Position numbers and translations under genes: made by a program. Shown here piece after piece: positions 23,383 to 31,619 of a stretch of 64,000 nt of DNA. A model generated the notes under the pieces. That model saw only the letters and a list, made by a program, of their open reading frames with translations, did no database searches and was not told the origin of the DNA. The first letter of the stretch is position 1, and each line of letters starts with the position of its first letter. The DNA comes from Oscillospiraceae bacterium. Its GTDB lineage: Bacteria; Bacillota; Clostridia; Oscillospirales; CAG-272. The stretch spans positions 1 through 64,000 of the forward strand of contig SVUG01000006.1 in the NCBI GenBank assembly GCA_015063385.1. The letters run 5' to 3'.

Positions 23383-23584
23383 AGATTTGTCTGTGTACGC
23401 TTTTGTATTCGTCGTAATATCTGTAATATGGGCAATCCTTTTTAAATTCCGCAAGCACGGAACCCATATCGTCCTCATCGAGATTGAGCTCGCAGGAGTA
23501 GGAGTCGGTGTATTCGTCGTATTCATAAAACGCGCAGCTCTCACAGCTCGCCTTTGGTTTGTATCCGTATTTTGAGAAATCCAT
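23381..23584 (-). CDS. DUF6472-like small cysteine protein
   Basis: 67 aa. Two cysteine pairs (CESC near the start, then a Cys in YSCEL and one in KKDCPYYR) and many Tyr/Asp residues. The pattern CE.CA.YEYDE..D.Y.C..NLDEDDM...CPYYR.YDEYK matches, from memory, the DUF6472 family of Clostridia, which has no known function. Four conserved cysteines suggest metal binding. AAGGTG precedes the ATG at 23584. It lies 24 nt downstream of the Mrr-like nuclease gene and is probably co-transcribed with it. Confidence 0.65.
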   Translation of the reverse strand: MDFSKYGYKPKASCESCAFYEYDEYTDSYSCELNLDEDDMGSVLAEFKKDCPYYRYYDEYKSVHRQI

Positions 23585-23608
23585 AAAATCACCTTAAATT
23601 CCTGCTGC

Positions 23609-24598
23609 TTAAATCACTCGATAATCTATCTCAAAAGCGTTTTCTGTGCGTTTTATTCCATAAGAGCACTCTATTGCCATTGAGAAAATTTTGCTGCCGT
23701 TAATTCCTACGCAGTCGTCAAGCTCATCTAAAAAGCTTTTAGCATTTGTGTGAAAATCTGAGGTAGTGACGAAAATTCCTCTAGTGCCGCGCTTTGCACA
23801 CACCGCACCGTAAAAGCCGCGTACGTCGGTTTCGGAAGAAAGCTCAATTCTGTTTTTAGTTTGCACCATAGTTATTTCTACAAATCCAAGAGAGTCCTCG
23901 GTTTTTACTACACCGTCTATACCGCCGTCAGCACTGCCTGCCGTCACTGCACATTCGATTACCTTTTTGCCGTGCTTTATAAGATATTTTTTTAGCAGCA
24001 TCATAAAATAGTTTTCAAAAAACTCACCGCCTCTTGAATGAATCTTGGCGAGAAACTCACTCTTTAGTGCCATCATTGAGTTAACGTCATCTGCGTATGC
24101 AGAAATTCTTTTAGATAAAGAATATTCTCCTGAGCCAAGAACGATAACCTTTTCAGCCGTTAGCTTTTTAAGCAGCTGTCCCATAATAGTCGAGAGTGTA
24201 TCGTCATCTCTGGTTGTAGCGGTCTTGTCCGTTCCAAAAACGGATTTAAGTCTGTCGCGAAGCTCGACCTTCGTCATCGGCTTTTCGGTAAGAGCCTTGA
24301 TTATCTCGGTTTCGCATTTTTCAATGCGTATAATTACGGGCCTTGCGGAAACTAAATAATATTTACCCCGACCGTCCATACCTACAAGATTTTGGGAATG
24401 CATCTCGTTGATAACCGTTCCGATACGGCTGCGAAGATTACTATATGTGCTTCCTGCCGATTTATTTTTTAGCTCTTCCTTTGGAAGTCCTGTATTCAGG
24501 GCGCATCTTTCTATGAGAGCTTCTCTTGACAGCGGTGTCTTTTCAAGTATATCAACTATTGTTCTGTATATCTTTGCGTGGCTTGCCGTTTTTTTCAT
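23609..24598 (-). CDS. Mrr-like restriction endonuclease-fold protein
   Basis: 329 aa. The N-terminal half has winged-helix-like segments (ALIERCALNTGLPKEELKNK, KVELRDRLKSVFG). The C-terminal half is a PD-(D/E)xK nuclease domain of the Mrr type: FFENYFMMLLKKYL, then GGIDGVV with the metal-binding Asp, and EITMVQTK about 15 residues on, followed by GFYGAVCAKRGTRGIFVTTSDF. Mrr proteins cleave modified DNA (type IV restriction). Here no methylase is adjacent, so it would act alone. The start at 24598 has GGGGGGTG upstream; the longer frame from 24631 has none. Confidence 0.75.
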   Translation of the reverse strand: MKKTASHAKIYRTIVDILEKTPLSREALIERCALNTGLPKEELKNKSAGSTYSNLRSRIGTVINEMHSQNLVGMDGRGKYYLVSARPVIIRIEKCETEIIKALTEKPMTKVELRDRLKSVFGTDKTATTRDDDTLSTIMGQLLKKLTAEKVIVLGSGEYSLSKRISAYADDVNSMMALKSEFLAKIHSRGGEFFENYFMMLLKKYLIKHGKKVIECAVTAGSADGGIDGVVKTEDSLGFVEITMVQTKNRIELSSETDVRGFYGAVCAKRGTRGIFVTTSDFHTNAKSFLDELDDCVGINGSKIFSMAIECSYGIKRTENAFEIDYRVI

Positions 24599-24621
24599 AG
24601 AAGCACCCCCCTTATATTTTA

Positions 24622-24650
24622 ATTTTACCACAGAAATATGAATATTTCAA
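24622..24650 (-). promoter_or_regulatory. Promoter of the Mrr-like gene
   Basis: On the minus strand TTGAAA (24645-24650) and TAAAAT (24622-24627) are 17 bp apart, 24 bp ahead of the chosen start codon. Confidence 0.6.
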
Positions 24651-24710
24651 TTCTTTTTTAAAAAGAGCAAAAAAATGTTGGTTTTCGATGAAAAATATAA
24701 AAAAACAAAG

Positions 24711-24751
24711 AAAAAACTCCGCAAATACCTGAAAATCAGGGAAATGCGGAG
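24711..24751 (-). terminator. Terminator of the ABC exporter operon
   Basis: On the minus strand a long stem with ctccgcat and atgcggag-type arms at its base (24717-24751) and an inner cctga/tcagg stem is followed by a T-run (24711-24716 read in reverse). It lies directly after the second ABC gene. Confidence 0.85.
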
Positions 24752-24758
24752 CTTTAAT

Positions 24759-26510
24759 TTAATGTGCGAACTGGCTGTTGTAAAGATTTGCATAGAATCC
24801 GCCGCGCTCAAGAAGCGACACGTGGTTTCCCGTTTCAACGATTTTACCGTCGTTCATGACCAATATAATATCAGCCTCGCGTATAGTAGAAAGTCTATGC
24901 GCTACGATAAAGCTCGTGCGTCCCTCGGTCATTTCCGAGAAGGCGTCCTGAATCTTCATTTCAGTGCGCGTGTCAATGCTGGACGTAGCCTCGTCAAGTA
25001 TAAGCATTGGGGGCAGGGAAAGCATGACTCTTGCGATGGATATCAGCTGTGCCTGACCTTGTGAAAGGCTCGTGCCTGACTCACCTATAAGCGTATCATA
25101 GCCGTTTTCAAGTCTCTTAATAAATCCGTGTGCGTGTGCGGCCTTGGCTGCCGCAATAATTTCCTCGTCGCTTGAATCAGGCTTTGCAAAAGCTATGTTT
25201 TCCTTAACAGTTCCCGAGAAAATCCATGTATCCTGAAGCACCATTCCGTAGCTTCCACGCAACGATTTCCTTGTCAGAGTGAGAATATCCTTTCCGTCAA
25301 CAGTGATTTTACCCGAATCAACGTCGTAAAATCGCATAAGCAGGTTAATCAGCGTGGTTTTTCCACAACCGGTAGGGCCGACTATTGCAACCTTCATTCC
25401 CGACTCAACCGAAAGAGAGAGACCCTCTATAAGCGATTTTTCCTTGGAATAAGAGAATGATACGTTGCTCATTTCTACTTGACCACTGACGTCTGATAGC
25501 TCTGCTTCATTTGCCAAGGGAAGTATTTCGTCCTCCTCAATAAGCTCAAAGATACGCCCCGCTGATGCCAGTGCGTTCTGGAACTCGGCGTAAACACCGT
25601 ATATCTCGTTGAAAGGCTTGGTATATTGGTTCGTGTAGGAAAGCAAAACTGCAAATTCGCCAACGGTGAGCATAACAGCCGCATCGCTTTGCATTTCCAT
25701 AACCGCAATAGCGCCTACAAGCGCTACCGCCGCATAAACGATATTGTTTACGAATCTCGTGGTGGGATTGGTCAGAGATGAGAAGAAAATCGCCTTTAGC
25801 GTACATTTTTCAAGCCTGTCGCCGATTTCGTCAAATTTTGCGCTTACGTCGGCTTCGCGTCCAAATGCGCGTACGATTTTTTGATTCCCGACCATTTCAG
25901 ATACGATAGAGGTTTGTTCTGCCTCGGTTTCAGAGCGCAGACGGAACATGTTAAAGGTTCTCTTGCCGATAAATCTGGCAATAAAAATAGAAAGAGGTGT
26001 TAAAAGCAGTACAACCAGCGCGATTTGCCAGCTTATGCTAATCATAAACGCCATAGTGCCAACGATGGTCAAAACACCGGTAAACACCTGGGTAAATCCG
26101 AGAAGCAGTCCCTCTGAAAAACGCTCTGAGTCGTTGATAATTCGGTTAACTATATCTCCGTGTGCGTGAGTGTCGATATATCCAAGCGGCAGGCGGTGAA
26201 GCTTGCCGAACGCCTCGTTTCTTATATCTCTTGTCACGTTGAAGGCAATTTTGTTATTAACCGTGCTCATAATCCATTGTGTCAGCGCGGTAATAGCGAT
26301 TAAAATTGCCGCAAATGCAAGGTTGCTGATAATTCCTGGAAAATCTACCATATCCTTGCCGACGATGAGGTCTATCGCGTTTCCTATTAAAATAGGAACG
26401 TACAGAGTCAGCGCCACCGAAAGCGCTGCGAGCAGAATCGATATGGGGAGCAGAAGCTTGTATCTACCTATATACGATAGAACCTTAGCTATTGTTTTGT
26501 TGTTTTTCAT
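24759..26510 (-). CDS. ABC exporter half-transporter, subunit with canonical Walker B
   Basis: 583 aa fused membrane-ATPase half-transporter with six helices (about 15-310) and an ATPase domain with Walker A GPTGCGKTTL (about 378-387), signature LSQGQ, Walker B LILDEATSSID (about 501-511) and the H-loop VAHRLSTI. The signature Gly-to-Gln change, together with the Asp-for-Glu change in the partner, is what heterodimeric exporters such as TM287/288 or BmrCD show at their non-hydrolysing site. The start overlaps the end of the partner gene by 4 nt (ATGA) with GGAGG upstream. Substrate unknown; drug or lipid export is likely. Confidence 0.9.
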   Translation of the reverse strand: MKNNKTIAKVLSYIGRYKLLLPISILLAALSVALTLYVPILIGNAIDLIVGKDMVDFPGIISNLAFAAILIAITALTQWIMSTVNNKIAFNVTRDIRNEAFGKLHRLPLGYIDTHAHGDIVNRIINDSERFSEGLLLGFTQVFTGVLTIVGTMAFMISISWQIALVVLLLTPLSIFIARFIGKRTFNMFRLRSETEAEQTSIVSEMVGNQKIVRAFGREADVSAKFDEIGDRLEKCTLKAIFFSSLTNPTTRFVNNIVYAAVALVGAIAVMEMQSDAAVMLTVGEFAVLLSYTNQYTKPFNEIYGVYAEFQNALASAGRIFELIEEDEILPLANEAELSDVSGQVEMSNVSFSYSKEKSLIEGLSLSVESGMKVAIVGPTGCGKTTLINLLMRFYDVDSGKITVDGKDILTLTRKSLRGSYGMVLQDTWIFSGTVKENIAFAKPDSSDEEIIAAAKAAHAHGFIKRLENGYDTLIGESGTSLSQGQAQLISIARVMLSLPPMLILDEATSSIDTRTEMKIQDAFSEMTEGRTSFIVAHRLSTIREADIILVMNDGKIVETGNHVSLLERGGFYANLYNSQFAH

Positions 26511-28228
26511 CTTACGTCCTCCTTCTTAAACTGGGAGTCGAAGATTTCGCGGTAAACGGGGCAGGAGTCAAGCAGCTCGTCGTGCCTTCCTTGTCCGACT
26601 ACCTGTCCGTCGTCTAAAACTATAATAGTGTCAGCGTGCATGACAGATGCTGCTCTTTGCGAAACCACGAACAAGGTTGTCTCACCGTCCATTTCGCGCA
26701 GAGCACGACGAAGCGCAGCATCGGTCGCAAAATCAAGTGCCGAGGCAGAATCGTCAAGTATCAGAATCTGCGGTTTTTTGACGAGAGCCCTTGCAATAGT
26801 GAGCCTTTGTCTTTGTCCACCGGAAAAATTCTTTCCGCCTGCCTCAACTCTTGCGTCAAGTCCACCCTTGTCCTCGGCAACGCCGAGTGCTTGCGCCGCC
26901 CGGAGAGCCTCGTTTATTTCTTCGTCGCTTGCCGATTTATTGCCGAACTGCATATTTTCACGTATCGTTCCTGCAAACAGCACAGCCCCCTGAGGCACTA
27001 CGCCTATCATTTTTTCAAGCGCACCTTTTGTATATTCTGTTGCATTATGCCCGAATAGTTTTACCTCGCCCTCGGTAGCATCGTAGAATCTTGGTATCAA
27101 GCTGACAAGCGAGCTTTTTCCCGAGCCCGTTCCGCCGATGATTCCAACTACGTCACCGCGCTTCGCCTTGAAGCTGACGCCCTCAACAGAATTTTCTGCC
27201 GCACGTCTATACTTCAGTGCCGCACCGCTTAACTCAACAGAATATTCTCCGTTGCCTTGTTCCTCACGCTCGCCAAATGTCTGTGAGGTCTTGGTATCAA
27301 GGACTGCTGAAATTCTCGACGCTGATGCCAGAGCCTTCGTTATCGTTATTATCAGATTTGACATCTTTATAAGCTCGATGAGTATTTGCGACATATAGTT
27401 ATAAAGCGCAATAACCTCTCCCTGCGTGAGATTTCCCGAATCTACTTTAAGTGCACCGACGTAAATCAGCGCCAAAATTCCAAAGTTAATAATAATATAA
27501 GTCAGAGGATTCATAAGTGCGGATATAGCACCTACGTGTCTGTGGCCGCGAGTGAGCTCGCCGTTTATTGAAACGTAGTCCCGTACCTCGTCCTCTTCCT
27601 TGCCAAAAGCGCGTACCACACGCACACCCGAGAGGTTTTCTCTAGTCTTTCGGAGCAACGTATCGACCATAGTCTGCGTCTTTTTATGAAGTGGCATGGA
27701 AATCAGCATAATGCCGAAAACGACTATCGAGAGCAGGGGAATAACCACCGCAAAATCAGCGCCGGCAGAAGCGTCAATCGTAAACGCCATAATCATAGCT
27801 CCGAATACTACGAATGGTGAGCGAAGCAGAAGCCTGAGAGTAAGATTTACACCGGTCTGCACTCTAGTAGCGTCGGAGGTCAGACGTGTTATAAGTCCCG
27901 ACGTGCCGAGCTCGTCTATGTCAGAATAGGAAAGGGTTTGAATATGAGAAAAAAGCGCCGCCTTGGTTTTCGTTATAAAGCCGACGGATGCCTTTGCTGC
28001 AAAGAACTGTGCTGTGACCGAAAATCCGAGTCCGACAACGCCAAGAAGAACGAGCAGAAGGCACATATTGATAATATGAGTCTTGTCGCCTCCGTCAATG
28101 CCCTTGTCGATTACCGATGCTATAATAAGCGGCACGATAAGTTCAAGCGTGGCTTCAAATAGCTTGAAAAGCGGCCCGAGAATACTCTCCTTGCCATAAC
28201 CCTTAAAGAATTTCAAAAGTTTTTTCAC
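26507..28228 (-). CDS. ABC exporter half-transporter, subunit with degenerate catalytic site
   Basis: 573 aa, partner of the next gene. The six-helix domain includes LLRKTRENLSGVRVVRAF. ATPase motifs are Walker A GGTGSGKSSL (about 363-372), signature FSGGQRQRLTIARAL and Walker B LILDDSASALD, where Asp replaces the catalytic Glu. This marks the degenerate nucleotide site of a heterodimeric exporter. The start is put at the GTG at 28228 because GGTGAT lies just upstream; the longer open frame adds 16 codons that would run through an inverted repeat. No regulator gene is adjacent. Confidence 0.88.
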   Translation of the reverse strand: MKKLLKFFKGYGKESILGPLFKLFEATLELIVPLIIASVIDKGIDGGDKTHIINMCLLLVLLGVVGLGFSVTAQFFAAKASVGFITKTKAALFSHIQTLSYSDIDELGTSGLITRLTSDATRVQTGVNLTLRLLLRSPFVVFGAMIMAFTIDASAGADFAVVIPLLSIVVFGIMLISMPLHKKTQTMVDTLLRKTRENLSGVRVVRAFGKEEDEVRDYVSINGELTRGHRHVGAISALMNPLTYIIINFGILALIYVGALKVDSGNLTQGEVIALYNYMSQILIELIKMSNLIITITKALASASRISAVLDTKTSQTFGEREEQGNGEYSVELSGAALKYRRAAENSVEGVSFKAKRGDVVGIIGGTGSGKSSLVSLIPRFYDATEGEVKLFGHNATEYTKGALEKMIGVVPQGAVLFAGTIRENMQFGNKSASDEEINEALRAAQALGVAEDKGGLDARVEAGGKNFSGGQRQRLTIARALVKKPQILILDDSASALDFATDAALRRALREMDGETTLFVVSQRAASVMHADTIIVLDDGQVVGQGRHDELLDSCPVYREIFDSQFKKEDVR

Positions 28229-28246
28229 TATAATCACCAAATAGCA

Positions 28247-28294
28247 GTATTTCACACAGGGTACAGCAAAAGCCATAGCGCGAGTGTGAAATAC
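28247..28294. promoter_or_regulatory. 11-bp perfect inverted repeat ahead of the ABC exporter genes
   Basis: Arms gtatttcacac (28247-28257) and gtgtgaaatac (28284-28294) with a 26-bp spacer lie between the epimerase stop and the exporter start. No T-run follows, so a terminator is unlikely. It may be an operator or a leader RNA stem controlling exporter expression. Confidence 0.5.
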
Positions 28295-28303
28295 CGTAAT
28301 TTA

Positions 28304-29182
28304 TTAGTTGAATTTTACCGTGTAAGAGTAGGTTGCACTCGTGCCCGAGAGAAGCCTTGACATCTTCTTGGTATCAAAGTTTTCGGGTGTTGCACCGTCA
28401 CCGGGAACGTCCGACCAAGGCTCAAGGCAAATGTACTTTGCATCAGCCGACTCCCATTTCCAAATGCAGAAATAAGGAATATTGTCGCTATAAGATAGCT
28501 CTACGACGCGCTCGCTCTCGGGGGAGAAGAGTCTTGCTTTGTTTCCGGTGCCAACGAAAATCATAGTGCCTTCTCTTGCATTCTCCTCCTCGGAAAGCTG
28601 ATATTTGCCGCCCGGAAGAGCGTAGGTATAGCTGTCAGGAGATACGAACGAGCCGTTTTGAAGAGGGTGGCAGGCACATTCCGTCACATCGCCGAAATCA
28701 ATGTAGAAGTCCTCGGTTTTTGCTCCGTTTTTGTCATCTAGATTAAACCCGGGATGCCATCCAAACATATAAGGAAGCACTTTCTTATCCTTGTTTTGTA
28801 CAGTAAAGTTAGCAAAAAGCGTATTTTCACCTATTTTGTACTCTGCAATAAGCTCAAACTCGAAGGGATAAATTTTCTTCGTTTCTTCGTTTGATTTTAG
28901 CGAAAGCACGAGTCTGTTATCGTCCTCGCTTACAAGTTCAAACTCCATTTTCCTTGCAAATCCATGAATGCCCATCTCGTATCTTTTGCCACTGTAGGTG
29001 TACTCGGAATTAAGAATTCTTCCGCAATGAGGGAAGAGCAGGGGCGCGTGACCGCCCCAGAACTCACCGCTCTCATTTTGCCAAATGTATTCAAAACCGT
29101 CGTCACCCACCGCCGATACAAGCTCTGCACCAAGCGAGCTTATGGTGACCGAAAGTCTGTCATTTTGTAATTTGTAATTCAT
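28304..29182 (-). CDS. Aldose 1-epimerase family protein (LacX-like)
   Basis: 292 aa, galactose-mutarotase fold. Visible are the GGHAPLLFPHCGRI motif, MGIHGFARKM (the catalytic-region His-Gly) and PYMFGWHPGFNLD, the spacing seen in the LacX subgroup rather than classic GalM. The probable role is anomer interconversion of a hexose in the cytoplasm. It begins 2 nt after the thrS stop with no Shine-Dalgarno sequence, so it depends on translational coupling. Its first codons (MNYKLQND) are built from a heptanucleotide repeat, so the native N-terminus may differ from that of relatives. The family is firm, the sugar unknown. Confidence 0.82.
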   Translation of the reverse strand: MNYKLQNDRLSVTISSLGAELVSAVGDDGFEYIWQNESGEFWGGHAPLLFPHCGRILNSEYTYSGKRYEMGIHGFARKMEFELVSEDDNRLVLSLKSNEETKKIYPFEFELIAEYKIGENTLFANFTVQNKDKKVLPYMFGWHPGFNLDDKNGAKTEDFYIDFGDVTECACHPLQNGSFVSPDSYTYALPGGKYQLSEEENAREGTMIFVGTGNKARLFSPESERVVELSYSDNIPYFCIWKWESADAKYICLEPWSDVPGDGATPENFDTKKMSRLLSGTSATYSYTVKFN

Positions 29183-29187
29183 AATTA
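29163..29187 (-). repeat. Heptanucleotide repeat forming the epimerase start
   Basis: On the minus strand the thrS stop is followed by units resembling AATTATG, AATTACA, AATTACA in tandem. The ATG of the epimerase gene is part of the first unit. Confidence 0.55.
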
Positions 29188-31128
29188 ATGCTTTTTAGTT
29201 TCGATTTCCGAAACAACCTTTGCAATAAATTCGTCAACCGTGAACTTACCGCCCTCGCCCTCTGTACGAGCTCTTACGGTGACAGAGCCGGAGTTCATTT
29301 CGTCCTCGCCGACAACTATCATGTAGGGAACCTTAGAGAGCTGTGCCTCACGGATACGATAGCCGAGCTTCTCATTTCTGTCGTCAAGCTCTGCACGGAT
29401 ACCCTTGTCGCACATCTTTTTTACGACCTCTGCTGCATAGTCTGCAAAATCTGCAACTACAGGGATAACAGTCACCTGAGTGGGAGCAAGCCAAACGGGA
29501 AGAGCACCTGCATACTTTTCAAGAATAAGCGCAAGCGTTCTCTCATAGCAACCCATACTGGTTCTGTGAATGATATAGGGGGTCTTCATAGTGTTATCGC
29601 GGTCAACGTACTCCATGCCGAACTTCTTTGCAAGAAGCATATCAACCTGAATAGTGACGATAGTGTCCTCCTTGCCGAAAACGTTCTTGCACTGAATGTC
29701 GAGCTTAGGACCGTAGAAGGCAGCCTCATCAATACCGATAACGTAGTTCTCTCTGCCAAGATAAGTGTCGAGCAGGTCACCCATTATAGCCTGCGCCTCG
29801 TTCCACTGCTCAGGAGTGCCCTCGTACTTGTCGGTACGCTTAGGATCCCACTGGGAGAAGCGGAAGGTACAGTCCTCCCAGAGTCCGAGCGTTTCAAGGC
29901 AGTATTTTGCAAGGTCAAGACAGCCCTTGAACTCCTCTGCAAGCTGCTCGGGACGGAGAATGAGATGCCCCTCGGAAATGGTGAACTGTCTTACTCTGAT
30001 AAGACCGTGCATTTCGCCAGAGTCCTCGTTTCTGAAGAGAGTAGAGGTCTCGCCAAGACGCATGGGGAGCTCTCTGTAAGAGCGCTTTTTGTTAAGAAAT
30101 ACTTGATACTGGAAGGGGCAGGTCATAGGACGAAGTGCAAAGCACTCCTTGGTGTAGTCGTCGGGGTCGCCCATAACGAACATACCGTCAAGATAATGGT
30201 CCCAGTGACCGGAAATCTTGTAAAGCTCTCTCTTTGCCATAAGAGGAGTCTTGGTGAGGAGATAACCTCTTGATTCCTCAACGTCCTCAACCCATCTCTG
30301 AAGTCTTTGAATTGTTCTTGCACCCTTGGGGAGAAGAATGGGAAGTCCCTGACCGATAACGTCAACGGTAGTGAAGTATTCAAGCTCACGGCCAATCTTG
30401 TTGTGGTCACGCTTGAGTGCCTCCTCCTGCTGTTGTACGTATGCGTTAAGCTCGTCTTTTGAGGGGAATGCGATACCGTAAACTCTCTGGAGCATCTTAT
30501 TGTTCTGGTCGCCCTTGTAGTATGCACCTGTGCACTGCGTAAGCTTGAACGCCTTAACGGCACCGGTGGAGTGAAGATGCGGACCGTGACAAAGGTCGGT
30601 GTACTCTCCCTGGGTATAAATCGAAATCTCTGCGTCGTCGGGCAGCTCCTCGATTCGCTCAACCTTGTAGGGCTCGTCGAGCTTCTTCATGAGCTCAATA
30701 GCATCAGCCTTGGAAAGCACCTTTCTCTCAATGATAAGGTTCTCCTTAACGATTTTCTTCATTTCTGCCTCAATATTTTTGAGGATTTCGGGAGTAAAGG
30801 AAACCTCTGCATCAAAATCCTGGAAATATCCCGTCTCGGTAGCAGGACCGATGGTCTGCTTAGTGTTGGGGTAAAGACGCTTTACCGCCTGTGCCATAAT
30901 ATGAGCCGCGGTGTGTCTGAATATCTCAGCACCCTCCTTGTCCTTAAAGGTAAGCAGCTTAACCTCTGCCTCACCGTCAACGACGGTGGAAAGCTCCTTA
31001 GCCACACCGTTTACAAGTGCCGCAAGCACCTCACGGGAAACGCTGCCAAAGGCAGCCTTAGCAGCCTCGTAAACCGAAACCGCCTCGCCCTCGTAAATTT
31101 CTCCTGTTGCAAAAATAATTTTTGCCAT
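29185..31128 (-). CDS. thrS: Threonyl-tRNA synthetase
   Basis: 647 aa, normal length. It charges tRNA-Thr. Domains in order: TGS (about 1-60), second additional domain with HTAAHIMAQAVK and the CHGPH motif, class II catalytic core with motif 2 (FRNEDSGEMHGLIRVRQF), Zn-site segments (MTCPFQ, HRTSMGCYERT as motif 3 region), and a C-terminal anticodon-binding domain (VTVIPV to VTVRAR). The upstream leader is a T-box with a threonine specifier, which fixes both the identity and the regulation by uncharged tRNA-Thr. The downstream epimerase gene is coupled. Confidence 0.97.
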   Translation of the reverse strand: MAKIIFATGEIYEGEAVSVYEAAKAAFGSVSREVLAALVNGVAKELSTVVDGEAEVKLLTFKDKEGAEIFRHTAAHIMAQAVKRLYPNTKQTIGPATETGYFQDFDAEVSFTPEILKNIEAEMKKIVKENLIIERKVLSKADAIELMKKLDEPYKVERIEELPDDAEISIYTQGEYTDLCHGPHLHSTGAVKAFKLTQCTGAYYKGDQNNKMLQRVYGIAFPSKDELNAYVQQQEEALKRDHNKIGRELEYFTTVDVIGQGLPILLPKGARTIQRLQRWVEDVEESRGYLLTKTPLMAKRELYKISGHWDHYLDGMFVMGDPDDYTKECFALRPMTCPFQYQVFLNKKRSYRELPMRLGETSTLFRNEDSGEMHGLIRVRQFTISEGHLILRPEQLAEEFKGCLDLAKYCLETLGLWEDCTFRFSQWDPKRTDKYEGTPEQWNEAQAIMGDLLDTYLGRENYVIGIDEAAFYGPKLDIQCKNVFGKEDTIVTIQVDMLLAKKFGMEYVDRDNTMKTPYIIHRTSMGCYERTLALILEKYAGALPVWLAPTQVTVIPVVADFADYAAEVVKKMCDKGIRAELDDRNEKLGYRIREAQLSKVPYMIVVGEDEMNSGSVTVRARTEGEGGKFTVDEFIAKVVSEIETKKH

Positions 31129-31218
31129 TTCTATATCTCCTTTGTAGGTAATTTAACAACAAAAAACACCCCGAAAGACATATTTTGTCTTTCGGGGTGC
31201 GGAATAACACTTTAAACG

Positions 31219-31250
31219 TTTTGCATTCTGCATTTTGCATTTTGCATTTA
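31219..31250 (-). repeat. TGCAAAA heptad array inside the T-box antiterminator loop
   Basis: Four or so tandem units of tgcaaaa/tgcagaa (minus strand) between the T-box core and the terminator arm that closes the antiterminator. Confidence 0.8.
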
Positions 31251-31308
31251 CTCTGCACGGTTCCACCCGAGCTATTAACTCATTAGTATTAAGTTTCCGC
31301 AATAAATG

Positions 31309-31359
31309 TTGCATTTTGCATTCTGCATTCTGCATTTTGCATTTTGCATTTTGCATTTA
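31309..31359 (-). repeat. TGCAAAA heptad array in the T-box leader linker
   Basis: About seven tandem units of tgcaaaa with tgcagaa variants. It is flanked by gcaata.aaatg and catttattgc segments that can pair, so the array would fill the loop of a hairpin between stem I and the antiterminator. Confidence 0.8.
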
Positions 31360-31461
31360 TATTGCGCATGGGCGGTACCTTATGGGCGAATTCTCCGTGC
31401 TTTCACCAAACCGACGGCTCTCTGTGCAACCCGTATCCATAAGACGTGTTCCAATGTGGAA

Positions 31462-31490
31462 ATTATATCATAAACAAAATTGCTTGTCAA
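31462..31490 (-). promoter_or_regulatory. thrS promoter
   Basis: Consensus boxes on the minus strand: TTGACA (31485-31490), 17-bp spacer, TATAAT (31462-31467). Transcription would start near 31455 and enter the T-box leader. Confidence 0.85.
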
Positions 31491-31556
31491 CACCTTTCAA
31501 AAAAATATTATCGTTGAGTCAGAATTTGAGCTATAATTACTTCCATTCTTTCTCTA

Positions 31557-31601
31557 TTGACATTCTTATTTTTATATGTTATTATGTATTTGTAAATACA
31601 T
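31557..31601 (+). promoter_or_regulatory. Promoter and palindromic operator of the oligosaccharide operon
   Basis: TTGACA (31557-31562) and TATTAT (31580-31585) with a 17-bp spacer. The perfect palindrome ATGTATTTGTAAATACAT (31584-31601) overlaps the end of the -10 box and the start site. TGTAT...ATACA half-sites are typical of GntR-family operators such as that of TreR, so repression by a sugar-responsive GntR protein encoded elsewhere is likely, though unproven. Confidence 0.75.
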
Positions 31602-31619
31602 AAAGGCAGGTCACTTAAG

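Larger units (their letters stand above)
31166..31455 (-). promoter_or_regulatory. T-box leader of thrS, with terminator
   Basis: On the minus strand the leader holds the stem I motifs AGAGAG and GGTGAAAGC, a candidate threonine specifier ACC (31374-31376), the T-box core GGGTGGAACCGTG (31256-31268), and an intrinsic terminator (caccccgaaagac/gtctttcggggtg plus T-run, 31166-31198). The antiterminator can form by CGGG and GTGC of the T-box pairing with GCAC and CCCG at the terminator's 5' arm. Uncharged tRNA-Thr is expected to favour read-through into thrS. Unusually, two arrays of 7-nt repeats sit inside it. Confidence 0.92.

Noticed and set aside
31219..31359. Short tandem repeats considered as a CRISPR array
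   Set aside because: Units are only 7 nt without spacers, and lie inside a T-box leader; no cas genes are in the window.
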